From Arctopsyche grandis (lineage: Eukaryota > Arthropoda > Insecta > Trichoptera > Hydropsychidae): a stretch of 64,000 bases of DNA. Of this stretch, positions 10,521 through 23,810 are shown piece after piece. The translations under genes were made by a program, and so were the position numbers. Positions within the stretch are counted from its first letter, which is position 1; every line of letters begins with the position of its first letter. The stretch is taken from NCBI RefSeq assembly GCF_051622035.1, contig NC_135356.1:18527685-18591684 (forward strand), written 5' to 3'. A model generated the notes under the pieces. That model saw nothing but the letters and a program-made list of their open reading frames with translations. It made no database searches and was not told the origin of the DNA.

Positions 10521-11257
10521 TATATATCAATATATATGTATATATTGAGTGAATGCGACAGTTGCGCTTCGACCAGATAATACGTATTTTTAATCGACAA
10601 AATCGAGGTTTCGTATTCTCCAATTTTCTCCTCCGAAACTGGACCAATTTAAAAAAAAAATCATCATCAGTATGAGAAAGATATTTTCTGTGCAACTATA
10701 TGCGTATTTTTTTTTAAATCGACCGTTAAATAAGCACGCTGGACTCTTTTCGTGGGTGTAAAAAAGGGGCGATTTTATAGATGTTTGGCGGCTCCTAGCT
10801 CCTATAAAAAATAACTAATCAAAAAAATAAAACGATAAATGCATCCGAATGGTAGATATCCATAGCATATTAAAAATAATTTCTCTAGTGCCATAATTGA
10901 GGAAGGGAGAAGTGTAATACGTTTGTATGGATATGTCGCTGGTGTCCAGCCCTCTTAAGGTGAAAACACATTAAATTTAATGGCAAGGCACGTCTTCTTG
11001 GCTTCGAGTCAAGAAAGGGCGTTCCCAGTTCATCATTAATTCGAAGGATCTGATTATTTCGATAAGTTTCTCCTACATTTATTCAAATATGGGATTAACC
11101 GCTATCAATTACTGTCAAGCTTATATCAACACAAGTGCAAAAGATCACCGAAAACACTTCAGGGGCTGATTTTTTGGGGAATGTGTGCCTCAGGGATGGC
11201 TAGGCATGCTTGAGTTTATTTTTCATGCTAAGTATCTAAAAAAAAAACACGTGCCGC
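10521..11257. other. AT-rich insert splitting the R1-like copy
   Basis: A direct repeat, TATATTGAGTGAATGCGACA, occurs at 10500-10519 and 10541-10560. The rest shows no protein or repeat I recognise. Because R1-like coding sequence flanks it on both sides in the same orientation, it may be an insertion or the join of two copies. Confidence 0.45.
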
Positions 11258-12650
11258 GTGCCTCTATCTGTGATTACGCCCTTACAGTATTCGTCTTCTC
11301 ACCACTTCTGCCAGCATCTCGTCAGCTCCTGCCGTATCGCCTTCCACCTACGTGTCGCTGCTTCTCGGACTTCCGACGCGTTGCCTCTCGAGCCGTTGAA
11401 GAGCTGCTTCCTCTCCTTCGCCAGTAGGTCAATCCGGATGATTCCTGCGACTACCAGTACAGCGTTTTCGGAGTCAGTCGAGTACTCCGTAGCCACTCGA
11501 AGTACATTCCTGCGCTGTTTAGCAGCTTCCTTCTCTTCGGTTTCGGCCTTCCTAGGTTAGACATCAGTAGTCTACTCCATCGTGGTGATTTTCGCCGCTT
11601 TTACTGCTACCCTGCTCACGTGTTCCCTGAAGTTTTCCTGAGCTTCCTGTCAATGTGTTAGGAAAACTTCAGGGAACACGTGAGCAGGGTAGCAGAAAAA
11701 GCGGCCTAAGTATTAACTCCCAAGTATTTTAGAGAATTCTGAAAAACTATGGGTTCTCCTCCGATATTAATCGTCGGTGGCGTCGGTTTTCAGCCTCGGG
11801 TGAAGAAGATCGCCTCCGTCTTCTGCTTAGCCAGTGACATTCCCACTCCATCTATCCAGTTAGATACCCTTCTGAGGACCTCGTTGGTGTGCATCTCCAG
11901 CCACTCGGGTTTCTTCGACGACACCAAGATTCCAATGTAATCCGAAAATCGCACCACGAGGGCGATTTTCGTACTGGTAGCTCAAGTCGGAACATACCGT
12001 CGTACGTTCCACAAAGTCGGTCCGAGGACCAATCCCTGCGATCACCTGCCATCACTCGGTACGTTCCTTTCTCACGTCAATTCCCCATGGTGTATTCCAG
12101 AATCCGGTCGCTGAAGTAGCTTTGCATTATCCTTAGCAGTTAGTCTGGAAATTCGGCGGTCGCCTTCATGGCCCTCACCACTCCTGAGTGACCAGTATAA
12201 TGTGGTTTCTGGATTTCAAACCTGGATTTCAAACCATTACCTAAGCTTCTAGAACCGTCCTTACCACCGTTCCAATGGCGTCGATTGTCGATCTTCCCCT
12301 TCGGAACCCAAATTGCTGTGAAGACAACCTATCCGGCTCGAGATACGATTGTATCCTTTGCAGGAGGAGTTTCTCCAGTAGCTTTCTGGAGTTATCGAGC
12401 ATGTCCAGAGGTCTTTATGAGGACGGTTCATCGGGCGGCTTCCTGATCTTTGGGAGGAAGACCAGGTGCTTCCATTCCTCGTAGAATTTCCACTCTTCAG
12501 GCATCTATTGAACAAACGGAGTAGTAAGTCGGGGGCGCATTCTTTGACCGCAAGTATGGCTTTGTTTGGTATCCCGTCTGGGGCGGGTGCTTCGCCGCCT
12601 TTCAGTCCTCTGCAGGTAGTTTTCTACCTTAACCCTTTTTTAGGGGAAAA
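11258..12650 (-). pseudogene. R1-clade non-LTR retrotransposon reverse transcriptase, decayed
   Basis: Read on the minus strand from 12650 downwards, fragments in order are: GGEAPAPDGIPNKAILAVK, HLVFLPKIRKPPDEPSS, RPLDMLDNSRKLLEKLLLQR and FGFRRGRSTIDAIGTVV (fingers/palm); then KPEWLEMHTNEVLRRVSNW, LAKQKTEAIFF and NSLKYLGV (thumb side); then VSRVAVKAAKITT; then NAVLVVAGIIRIDLLAKERK with WKAIRQELTRCWQ near 11300-11490. These blocks are characteristic of the R1/TRAS family. The copy has many frameshifts and stops, lacks the 5' endonuclease part, and is interrupted by the inverted duplication at 11594-11705. Antisense open frames on + are shadows. Confidence 0.85.
11594..11705. repeat. 46-bp inverted duplication inside the R1-like copy
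   Basis: Arms 11594-11639 and 11660-11705 are reverse complements with one mismatch in 46 positions and a 20-nt loop. The left arm corresponds to the normal element sequence encoding the VSRVAVKAA block; the right arm is an inverted copy of it. It disrupts the reading frame just after the KYLGV block. Confidence 0.9.
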
Positions 12651-12664
12651 CCTTGAGAAAACAA

Positions 12665-13012
12665 TTGAGAGGGAAAAACCTTGCCGATCACGAAGGCAGC
12701 AAAGACCTCCCAAGCCGATAAGCTCTCTCTCTGTCGTGGAACATCGAGCCCATCACCATCCCTGTCCCCAGCGTTTCAACCCCGATCATGGCCTTAAGGG
12801 CCTTTCTTGGGGCATCCCACGCAGGGCAATGAAGCCATGTCTGCTCCGCGTCGTCTATCCCAACTTTTTTTTCCCGTGAGAAGGGAAGAACACTGCCTCC
12901 GTCTTCTGGACTGCACCTGATAGAGCGCGTCATTGCCGCAGATCTCCACGCTTCTGAGGGATTTCGCAACCACCATGATTGTGACATCGTCAGCAAAAGC
13001 AACGTCTATCCT
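12665..13012 (-). pseudogene. Second R1-clade fragment, truncated and internally deleted
   Basis: The minus strand begins at VDVAFADDVTIMVVAKSLR (RT motif C, intact FADD) and soon jumps to a C-terminal-type block, LHCPAWDAPRKALKAMIGVE, followed by FHDRERAYRLGRSLLPS and a stop. Several hundred residues between motif C and the zinc-knuckle end are missing, so the copy carries a large internal deletion. Its 5' truncation point abuts the TTAGG-type repeats at 13010-13050. It differs in sequence from the copy at 11258-12650. Confidence 0.75.
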
Positions 13013-13050
13013 AACCTTAACTTAACCTAACCTAACCTAACCTAACCTTA
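13010..13050. repeat. Short interstitial TTAGG-type repeat
   Basis: About four perfect CCTAA units, flanked by CTTAA variants, run along the + strand (TTAGG on the minus strand). This is the canonical insect telomere unit. The run is short and internal, so it is interstitial, not a chromosome end. Confidence 0.85.
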
Positions 13051-13375
13051 AATAAATAAGTGTTGGCTGCTAAGATATGTTTGGTTCCGCATCCAGTCCC
13101 ACACATTTATACAAACATCCCAAAAACATGTACCAAATTGATTTACGTGATTTTCCTATAAAATCTTTTTAATCAAAATTTTAAATTATATTTAATACCC
13201 TCAATGTCCGTTTTTCCTCTAACAAAATTTTTTCCAGCTCCTTCAACAACTTCAGATCGGGATTTCGTTGTATATAATGTGTATATCAAAACTTTTCACT
13301 AACAAATACGACGCTTCATTACGGCAGATAAATCATTTTTAGAGCTATGCCTGTAATCTACAGATATGTATATAA
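13051..13375. other. Noncoding, nothing recognised
   Basis: AT-rich DNA between the TTAGG run and copy 2 of dispersed repeat family A. No coding signal. Confidence 0.5.
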
Positions 13376-13703
13376 AATTGAATGTCTGCTTGTCTGTATC
13401 ATATAGGCTCCTAGACCACTCAACCGCTTATGATGGAACTTTCAGGATTTGTTGTATGCATGTCCGGGAAGCATACTGTGAAAAAAAACGGGAAAAATCT
13501 CTTAATAATATTATTCGTAATTACGATTTTTCCGACGTGAAAGTTTGAAGCGCCATTGTGTAGCCAAGAAAATTTGTTAGTTGGTAACCACGTTACCAGT
13601 AGGTTTATGAAGACACGGTGCTTAAGAGACGTTGTTCAGTTCCAACCATCACTTGAAACGGGAACGGGAACGGGAATTGTATGCCTTATTCTGGCATTGT
13701 AAC
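13376..13703 (+). repeat. Dispersed repeat family A, copy 2
   Basis: It matches 2638-2951 through AATTGAATGTCTG, GGCTCCTAGACCACTCAACC, TTTCAGGATTTGTTGTATGC, TTGGTAACCACGTTA and ATTCTGGCATTGTAAC. Near 13656-13675 it carries about three units of the hexamer GGGAAC, absent from copy 1 and expanded in copy 3. The GGTTCAGCTA end is lost here. Confidence 0.8.
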
Positions 13704-14485
13704 AAATAAAATATCAACAAAAAAATACTAAAAACAATTCTAAATTTCAACGATCGATATTTTGTATAATGCCCAAGTAAAAAGTTGGTCGCCATGATAA
13801 CTAATGTGACATAAAAATAAGGTAAAAAAATAAAAGATGTCACGACACTGTTAAAATAAAGTAAAAAATTCTGAATCACTCATAGCAAATATTTTTTACT
13901 GCCAATATTCCAAGCGTCGTTACATTTGTACACACATACAGTGATTTTAACGCATATTGTATGTAACGTACACACATTTAATTTCAATTCCACGGTTCAA
14001 AACCCACCTTAAATCCCGCGAATACCTACCTTAAATTCCGTCTGACAATCGGCATCTTTCACACATAATATATCCGTTTACAGTAGGAATTTTCGCATTG
14101 GAAAATCGCACTTCGCATACAATCTATTAATTTGCTGTGTCAGGTGGTGGGGATCTTTCGAAGACTTGGCCCCTTTGCCACTACCAAGGCGTCATTCTTC
14201 GGCCGACGCTTGGACACACGCTACGTATTTACAACACTCTACATATATAGTGAATACGACGACGGCAATCTGAAACGCAGACGGCGCCCTTTATTCAGCG
14301 ATGCCCAAAAGCAATTCGGCCGCCGCACTCAATGGTGACTATAGGGTAAGTCGAAAATAACGAAAAACAACCACCACTGAAAATTAACTCGCCCTCGCGC
14401 CGAATTTCCCAGCGCACTCGTGTTGACAAGTGAACTGTCACACTTGAAAAAAAAACATTGATATTACTATTTGACCGGACCGTAG

Positions 14486-14488
<3 letters not shown>
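13704..14488. other. Noncoding, with a GC-richer island at ~13980-14430
   Basis: The island contains a good splice-donor string (CTATAGG followed by GTAAGTCG, 14340-14351) and balanced base composition, unlike its surroundings. An open frame at 14132-14338 shows no family resemblance. It might be a noncoding 5' exon or a regulatory element; there is no coding evidence. Confidence 0.3.

Positions 14489-14566
<78 letters not shown>
14489..14566. repeat. (TA)n microsatellite
   Basis: About 39 uninterrupted AT units. Apparent YIYI open frames over such tracts are artefacts. Confidence 0.97.
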
Positions 14567-14571
<5 letters not shown>

Positions 14572-17500
14572 AATACAAATGTTGTGTATTACAGAATGAA
14601 TGGAAAATGATTTTGTATTAGTTTTTAATTTTCACTCTTTTCAACGAGTCAATTAATTTCATTACATTCGGAAAGTATCGGAAAAGTCAAAATTAGTTAT
14701 AATTTGTTTAAAAACCGGTCTATATTTTTTGTTTATTTTCATACTATTTTTATCGTGTCAAATTTTTTTGTTTAATTCGGCGCTATTTTTTTTATTATAA
14801 AATTTAATATATTTTCAAATTCCATGAATATATTGAAGTGAAATAAAATTTTTTTAGCACATACACATTTACAGTCGGCGCATATTTGTCGAAATTTATA
14901 ATTTGCCTTGTGTACATATTTTAAATCATATTAATGAAATAAAAATGCTTATTGCTTATAATGCGACTGAGAACACTTTCGATCTTTCTATTATTGAATA
15001 GTGTATATTGACACAAATCTTTATCATAGTCGAAATGATTTCGTGCTTAATGAATCGTTCAGAATTTAATAGTTGTGTGTAGATATGCATGATATATGTA
15101 ATTAAATTGTATAATATTTGCAGACATTCGATTTCATTTAAAACATGTGCACAGGGTATCGGTATTGAGGAAAGTGAAAATATTATTGGGGTTTAGCCCA
15201 CTGAGATACTATTTATCTCGATCCCCGTGTTTATTATGTAATAAACGACGTTTTGGCTCGTGATTTTTTCATATTCGTCACTGAGATACATCGTTAGACT
15301 TTTCTCTCGTATTATATTTACTTCATTTTGCGTCACGTTTTCATCTATTTGCAATACTTTTTTGGTGATCCCAATTTAATTTGCAACATGTTAACTGCCC
15401 ATTTTTATATTTACCGCGTTGATTCCCACTATTTATACACAGTTGATATATAAAACACACAATTACCAGACCGAAGGTGTTTCATCGTCATGGCATAGTT
15501 GCTTCGATTCGATTTATTAATCATGACATACAATCTATGTACGATACTTAAAATTTGTTATTAAAACGCATTTAAAAATAAATATTCAAGATGCTCAAAC
15601 AATGAAATCAAAGGACATTTATTTTTAATTTAAAACATATGTATTCCAATTTTTCTAAGCCGCTTCAACCTTCATGAAAATTCACAATCATTCAATGATT
15701 CTTCCTTGAATATGAAAATTTTACTTTTGAAATAAAACTTTTAGTACTTTACAGTAGGTACTAAAGATACAGCGGGAAGGTCAAGTTTCAATAACACTTG
15801 CACATGAAAAAAATAGCAACGTAAAACATAAATAAAGTAATAATATCATTACTACGAAAAATATGTGGATCAAAGTATTTAAACTAAACAAAATACTGCT
15901 ATCCAATTTCGCTTACGAATACGATTCGCAGGTTTCGCAAACGAATACGAGTACATAAATCGATTCATCATAATTTAAAAACAATGGAATTATTCGTATA
16001 AAATGAATATGTTTCTACTATCGATAAGATATTTAAAAGGCAATATTTTAAAGAGAATACAAACGTATTAGCTAACTTAAAACAATAAAATATAACCTTC
16101 ATATAAATGGACCAAGGTTAAGTAATACATTTATCTGTGTATGAAATAATATCAGAGTACATATGTATAGTATTTCCAGGACGATCTTTGAATAACTTAT
16201 AATCATTAATCAGGGAAACGAATCGTTTGGATACTGTATGTATGTACATACATACATACATACGTTCATAATTCATGCTATTTTTTACATATGTACGTAG
16301 GTGTGTTAAGTTATAAACATCCCAAATATTAAATTTACACCACTCCATTTTGGTGTTTAGTTTTTTTTTATTATTTACATTATTCTCATATATTAAAAAC
16401 CAATCAGATATGCACTCACTACACGCAATCAGTGATTAAAAAGCAATAAAATGTTATTCTTATTTTAACCATAAAGCGATTGCCAACATATCTGGCTATA
16501 TTTTTTTGTTTGCATTTAATAAAGAATTCCAAATCGTACATTTGTGTAGTGACATTGCACCAAGAGATGTTCGCAAAAACCAATATTGCAATCGTTGCAC
16601 TCGTTGATTGCAATCACATACGTAAATTGCAATCGTTGCACTGCATATTGTTTATTTTTCTCGATATAAAAACGCCACGTTCAACATCAAAAATAGTGGC
16701 GATTATTTTAAAATTATCGTGGCTCTGGGGAATTTTTGGCAGGTTCGTACGCTGTTTGTCGTCAATTGGAAGATGGATATTATTACATTGAATTATTCGT
16801 CTGCGTCTAACTATTTGCTGAATTTATTCAATTGCTTGAAATACTATGTATTTTATCATTGTTTAGTTTAAATTCCTACTCATTGCGGTATTCCAAAAAA
16901 ATTCAATTAATATTTTTTCCTAATATACCATGCATCAATGTATGAATGATTTCAAAAAAGGCAACAAAAACCATAGATATTTTTCGGACAATTTTTAAAT
17001 TGGATTCAAGTATTCAACTTTATCCATTTTCAATATATTCTACATAAAATTTAAATATCATTTTATATCTTGTGTATCTCAAAAAAAGCTTAAACATATT
17101 GTATGACATGTTATTTTGCTCCGTCTGAAGTTATATCAACACGATTGTATGAGCATGTGTATAGAAGAATTATTGAGCATTTTTATACATCATTTGCTGG
17201 ATCAAATTTCTAATAATGGAGTCATCTTAAATCATGTTATTAAAGTGACGGATCACAATTTATAACGACAGTTATAATATAACGAATGAAAAGCGTACTA
17301 ATCAGGTAATTACATACATTAAATAGGGGAATCACACATTTTTAACGCGCATCATTGAAATCATTGAAACAACAACAAATATTCCAAATGTTGCAGAAAT
17401 TCAAATTTACATATGTATGTATGTAAGTTGCTACACAAAAATAACTAGGACACATGTGAATTGTAAATTCTAATGACGTGAACCATTTTTCTTTTAACCT

Positions 17501-17714
17501 TATTGTTCTTTTTTATTAGCTTAAAGATAATCAGTATTAATGCAGTCGTTTTATAATTCACAAACTATTTTTCAGTTAAATAAACTACCATAAAATACAC
17601 CCCGAAAAATAGCCAGAATGTATCGTAATAGGATAAATGTGCATGCCTAAATTTCCATGCAATTATTTTATTCTGAATTATTTTAAAGGACTGAATCAAT
17701 TTTTTATTTAACAA
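14567..17714. other. 3.1-kb AT-rich stretch without a recognised gene
   Basis: No conserved protein block, splice-framed exon or repeat of the families in this window is visible. Scattered ATGTATGTACATACATAC tracts occur (16235-16265, 17410-17425). Open frames here are short and low-complexity. Confidence 0.55.
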
Positions 17715-18128
17715 TAGCTGAACCCGGCATGCGTTGAAATGCCATAATAACGCATGCAATTCCCGTTCCCGTTCTCGTTCTCGTTCCCGTTCTCGTTCCC
17801 GTTCCCATTTTTCGTAAAAACGCAGACAGCGAACACATTTAAAATAATTCAATTGCGAATTAATTCAATTCAATTCAGCGAACACATTTAATTTAATTCA
17901 GTTTATTTTACCCTAACAACGCAGGTCGCGACGCAAAAACATTTGAAATTATTGCGTGTTGCAATGACACTCATTCCCCTTTTTCCCGATTCTGTTTCCT
18001 TGTTTGGGCGATGTTTTTTCACAATAATAATCCCGGACATGGATACAACAACTCCTGAAAGTTCCGTCGTAATCGGTTGTGTAGTTTAGGAGCCTATACG
18101 ATACAGACAGACAGACAAGCAGACATTC

Positions 18129-18132
<4 letters not shown>
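17715..18132 (-). repeat. Dispersed repeat family A, copy 3, with expanded hexamer
   Basis: On the minus strand it reads AATTGAATGTCTGC, (CTGT)n, GGCTCCTAAACTACACAACC and so on to CGCATGCCGGGTTCAGCTA. It holds about nine CGTTCY hexamers at 17759-17810 (three in copy 2, none in copy 1). About 100 bp more separates these from the conserved body, including a duplicated AGCGAACACATTTAA block. It abuts a long (TA)n tract at its 5' end. Confidence 0.8.

Positions 18133-18199
<67 letters not shown>
18132..18199. repeat. (TA)n microsatellite
   Basis: About 34 TA units directly abutting the 5' end of dispersed repeat family A copy 3. Copy 2 has only a short TATATAAA there. Confidence 0.95.
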
Positions 18200-18204
<5 letters not shown>

Positions 18205-19520
18205 GTATATAGATTTTCTACGTGAATTAATCGAAAGATTCAGAAATATAATGCATTCACGGCTCATAAACAAATGTGACGACATCTTTAATCACACTAT
18301 AACAGTCATCTTTAATCACACAGATAGTCCGGGAGTTCTGATTGAATTTAATGGTCTATTTACATATTCATTAGATCTTCCCTATTTTTAAATTCCATAC
18401 AAATTAATTTAATTTTTATTTAAATTCCATAAAATATTGTAAGTTCATTTTTCTCTTCGCCAAAAACTTGTCAATCGGATTGGGACTAAAAAACTAGAGT
18501 TTCTCAAAGGGGATGCTAAAAGGTACTTTAATTGAAGAAAGACTTTTTTTTAATTTTATTTAACATTTTGATTCGGGGACGTTCAAAGAAATCGCCCATT
18601 ATGTATCCAATAAATTATTTTTCAAAATGTACATATATGTATGTACACATACATACATTTTATATGTCTATGCTAATAGTTACTGGTTCATTAACCATAA
18701 CCTCCATATACACATGTATATATTGTATATGTAAGTATGTATTTTATAGATTTGTTGATTTTGCTGGTATACTTGTAATGCTTTTTTATTATATCGTCAG
18801 TTATCGTCAGTATTTATAGAATAGTAAATATTTTTGAAAAATACTCGAAATCCTGAGACGGCTTGATTATATAAATTATACGAAATCTTTTCCAAATTTG
18901 ATAAATTATTGAGTAACAATTTACAAAGACGATAATTTCTAATGAATGATAGGTATATTTTACATATATTGAAATATTGTCATTTTGGACCCCAGTGGAC
19001 GGCCCGTCGTCGAAGAGTTAGATCTCTGCGACTTGAAGACTATCCCAATCGGCTCTCGGGATTGGGTGCGTTTTGGCCGTATTCCAACCTCTCGCGAACC
19101 CGTCGATTTAAAAATAATATTTACCAGAAGCGTTCAAAGCGACTCCATAATGCAGGAGAATTTGGAGGGAATTTGCGTTGACCAGAATAAACACGGGAAG
19201 GTCGCCAGTTCAAGTCCGGCGGACGCGGAAATCCACAGACGCACATACAAGTCATTGTCAGTGCGTTCATGTCACAATGCGATCAAACTGTTTGGTTTAT
19301 GTACATATACATAAAGTTGTAGAAATATTTTTGTGACAAATTTCGATCTCAAGATTTTGACTGATGTGAATTGATTACCTCTTCTATTCAAGACTTGATG
19401 ATTTTTGGAAGATGTTTGTAAAAAAAATATCCTGCTTCCGGTTGACCGAATATGAAGTTTTTTATCATTATATTAATTTGAGTAAATACATACATATACG
19501 TATGTGTGTAAAGTTAAATT
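18200..19520. other. Noncoding, with an unassigned island at ~18985-19260
   Basis: The island is GC-richer and contains CCAGTTCAAGTCCGGCGG, which resembles a tRNA/SINE B-box with a short flanking stem. I find no matching A-box or acceptor stem, so no tRNA is called. Two overlapping open frames cross it but neither resembles a family I know. Confidence 0.35.
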
Positions 19521-19871
19521 ATGGCATTCCTTCTTCTTCTTGTTAATGCCTTGTCCACATCCGGACGTTGGCGACCACCTCGTCGATTATTTGAATATAT
19601 CCGCATCGGTCTTCAGCGGCTCGGAACAGCTCTTCGGCGCTCATATCGGTCCACATGCGCATGTTTCGAAGCCAAGATAACTTTTTCCTGCCAATCCATT
19701 TTTTCCTTCTATTTTCCCCATGGTTATCAAACGGAGAAATTCGTATATTGGACCCCGTATCATGTGTCCGAGGTACTCCATCTTTCTCCGCTTGATGACA
19801 GAAACAAGTTCCCTGCCTCTCCCCATCATGCCGAGGACAGCTTCGATGGCATTCCTACATACACAAAAGCT
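19521..19871 (-). mobile_element. 3' end of a second non-LTR (RTE-type) retrotransposon family
   Basis: The minus strand encodes GMMGRGRELVSVIKRRKMEY, LGHMIRGPIYEFLRLI and MGKIEGK in one frame. A KSYLGFETC-like block follows, then shifted-frame remnants resembling 'SAEELFRAAEDRCGYI...DEVVANVR'. The 'RKMEYLGHMIRG' and 'GKIEGKRG' strings are typical of the C-terminal tail of RTE-type reverse transcriptases in arthropods. The sequence differs from the family at 6013-8290. The copy is 5'-truncated and frameshifted. Confidence 0.7.
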
Positions 19872-19918
19872 TCCTCTTATCCTAGAGACTTTCAGATCAT
19901 TTTTATAAATCGTTCAGT

Positions 19919-20003
19919 ACTAGTGGTCTTACCCGGCTTCGCTCGGTATTTGTAATATAAACCGCTTAAACATGGCTAGTCTTATAGTAAATATTGTATT
20001 GTA
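19919..20003 (-). repeat. Helitron-like 3' terminus, copy 1
   Basis: The minus strand ends CCGAGCGAAGCCGGGTAAG then ACCACTAG followed by T: a short GC hairpin, then CTAG|T. This matches the CTRR|T rule of Helitron ends. About 78 bp are shared with 61705-61783 (AATATAAACNGCTTAAACAT and more). No Rep/helicase gene is seen, so it would be nonautonomous. Confidence 0.45.
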
Positions 20004-20105
20004 CAAACAATGAAATAATATTGGTAATGGCTGTTTTACTAAAGTTTATTAAACTTAAACATTTTTCAAAACCCAAAAATGTGACCTGTTTCTAATTGTT
20101 TGCTG

Positions 20106-20268
<163 letters not shown>

Positions 20269-20567
20269 TAGATTAATGTTATAAACCGTCAGTCGTGTGT
20301 GTTCTTCACCAATTTCATCGATTTAACGTCGATGAAATTTAATTATCGTTTGATGAAATCATGCAAGTGCTGTGATATATTCTTTCTTCGTACGTAACGA
20401 AGAAAATAAATAAAACATCTCAGAAAAACGTGTGGGTGTATAGCGTGGATGTATGTTCAAAGTGTATAATAAATATAATACATGCGAGTTTGAATTCTAA
20501 AAATATTTTTAGAAATTTTTTTATTTAGTAATGTTGAAGTCTTATTGAATGAATTATGTGTATGTGT

Positions 20568-20930
20568 CATCATCATCACCATCCATCTTACAGCCATTTT
20601 AATCCACTGCTGTATGAAAGCCTCTCCAATACACAACCATTCGTCTGTGTTTCGCGCATCTCACCCCTCACATTTTTCTAATTTCATTCACCTATTTCCT
20701 TGTGGCCATCCTTTCACTGTTTTACATTCTCTTGGGTTCCATTCTTGCACTGATTTTTTCCACCTTTTGTCCATTTATCTAGCTACTTAACCTGCTAATT
20801 GCCATTTCAATCTCTTCACTCTCTCCACTATATCCACTACCCTGGTCATACTTTTTACCCATGTATTCCGTTTTTTATCTGTCATCGTTATGCCAAGCAT
20901 AGAGCGTTCCGTACTTCTTTGAGTATATTA
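20568..20930 (-). mobile_element. RTE-like 3' fragment
   Basis: Reverse complement of the C-terminal coding end of the copy at 6013-8290, beginning at its (TGA)n tail (CATCATCATC on +) and extending to the block before CMLGITRK. It is diverged and frameshifted. About 360 bp, 5'-truncated. Confidence 0.9.
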
Positions 20931-21451
20931 CACTAATAAATATATAAATGTGTATAATATTAACTGATTACAATGTACATGTATATACTATTTAAACATC
21001 AAAAGTATATACATATATATTACAGAAAATCTTCAATTATTTAAAACTTTAATTATTTAAAATTTACAGCGATTTGCTAATACATGCATACATACTTGTG
21101 TCAATGAAATATGTCGGTACTATAATGAATAATAATAATAAAACAACAGAAGACATATCATAAAAATCATAATATGACAATAAATAAGTAATAAGTTATG
21201 AATTCTAAAACTTGTTTTATGTACTCGTTTCATTCAATAAAGTAAAAAAACTTCTTTCAAAACCTTGAACTAGGCTGTGATTTTATAATAAAATAAATAT
21301 TTTCTTTTGACGACTCATTCAATGATGTATATCATTCAATAGTTTAATTTTTACTGGAAAGCATCGATACAAAATGAAAATTTTAATGACATAATTTTTT
21401 TTACTAAAATCGTCTATTAAAAAAAAGGAGACCCATAAGGGAATCTATGAC
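20931..21451. other. Noncoding, nothing recognised
   Basis: AT-rich DNA without coding signal; TTCAATTATTTAAAAC-like short direct repeats occur near 21030-21065. Confidence 0.5.
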
Positions 21452-21459
21452 AGTCAACC

Positions 21460-21821
21460 CAGGGGCGGTTTATCGAACATTGAAAATAAGCGTGTGAAGA
21501 GGCGCCTGTACTTTGGGGGCCTCGAAATGGGCATTTGCTACCAAAATTTACAACTTAATTACTATCATTGTCCACAATATGTTCGTAAGCCAAGAATAAA
21601 TGAAATTAGTACCTATTTTACATAGTATTTTGAAATAGTAACTATTTTATTCCAAATACTGTTAGTGTTTATAGTAAATACATAAAAATAAATATATGGT
21701 TTTGTAAAATCCTAATGAAAAACCATATATTGAAAATAATGGTATAAAACGATGATAGCATTTTTTTTCTTCTCAAAAAACAAATGCGTCTGGGGCACCT
21801 CCGTTTACTAATCCGCTACTG
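21460..21821 (+). mobile_element. hAT-type MITE, family H1, copy 1
   Basis: This 362-bp element begins CAGGGGCGGTTTATCGA and ends with the complement of CAGTAGCGGATTAGTAAACG. It is flanked by AGTCAACC (21452-21459) and AGTCAACA (21822-21829), an 8-bp target duplication with one mismatch. CAGNGGCGG termini and 8-bp duplications are hAT hallmarks. An inverted relative lies at 52260-52629. No transposase is encoded. Confidence 0.9.
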
Positions 21822-21829
21822 AGTCAACA

Positions 21830-23717
<1,888 letters not shown>

Positions 23718-23810
23718 TACATATGCATATGTACATATATGTATATATTACATACGTGTATATATTTATGTATATAAAGATAGAGTGTATGTTTATGTAA
23801 ATGGTTTTTT

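Noticed and set aside
11185..11560. Two overlapping + strand open frames
   Set aside because: They are antisense to the R1-like reverse transcriptase remnant, which explains their open length.
17565..17852. Minus-strand open frame with an Arg-Glu dipeptide run
   Set aside because: It is the translation of the hexamer array inside dispersed repeat family A, not a protein gene.
19200..19250. Possible tRNA gene
   Set aside because: Only a B-box-like string is present; the T-stem has a mismatch and no A-box, anticodon arm or acceptor stem can be built.
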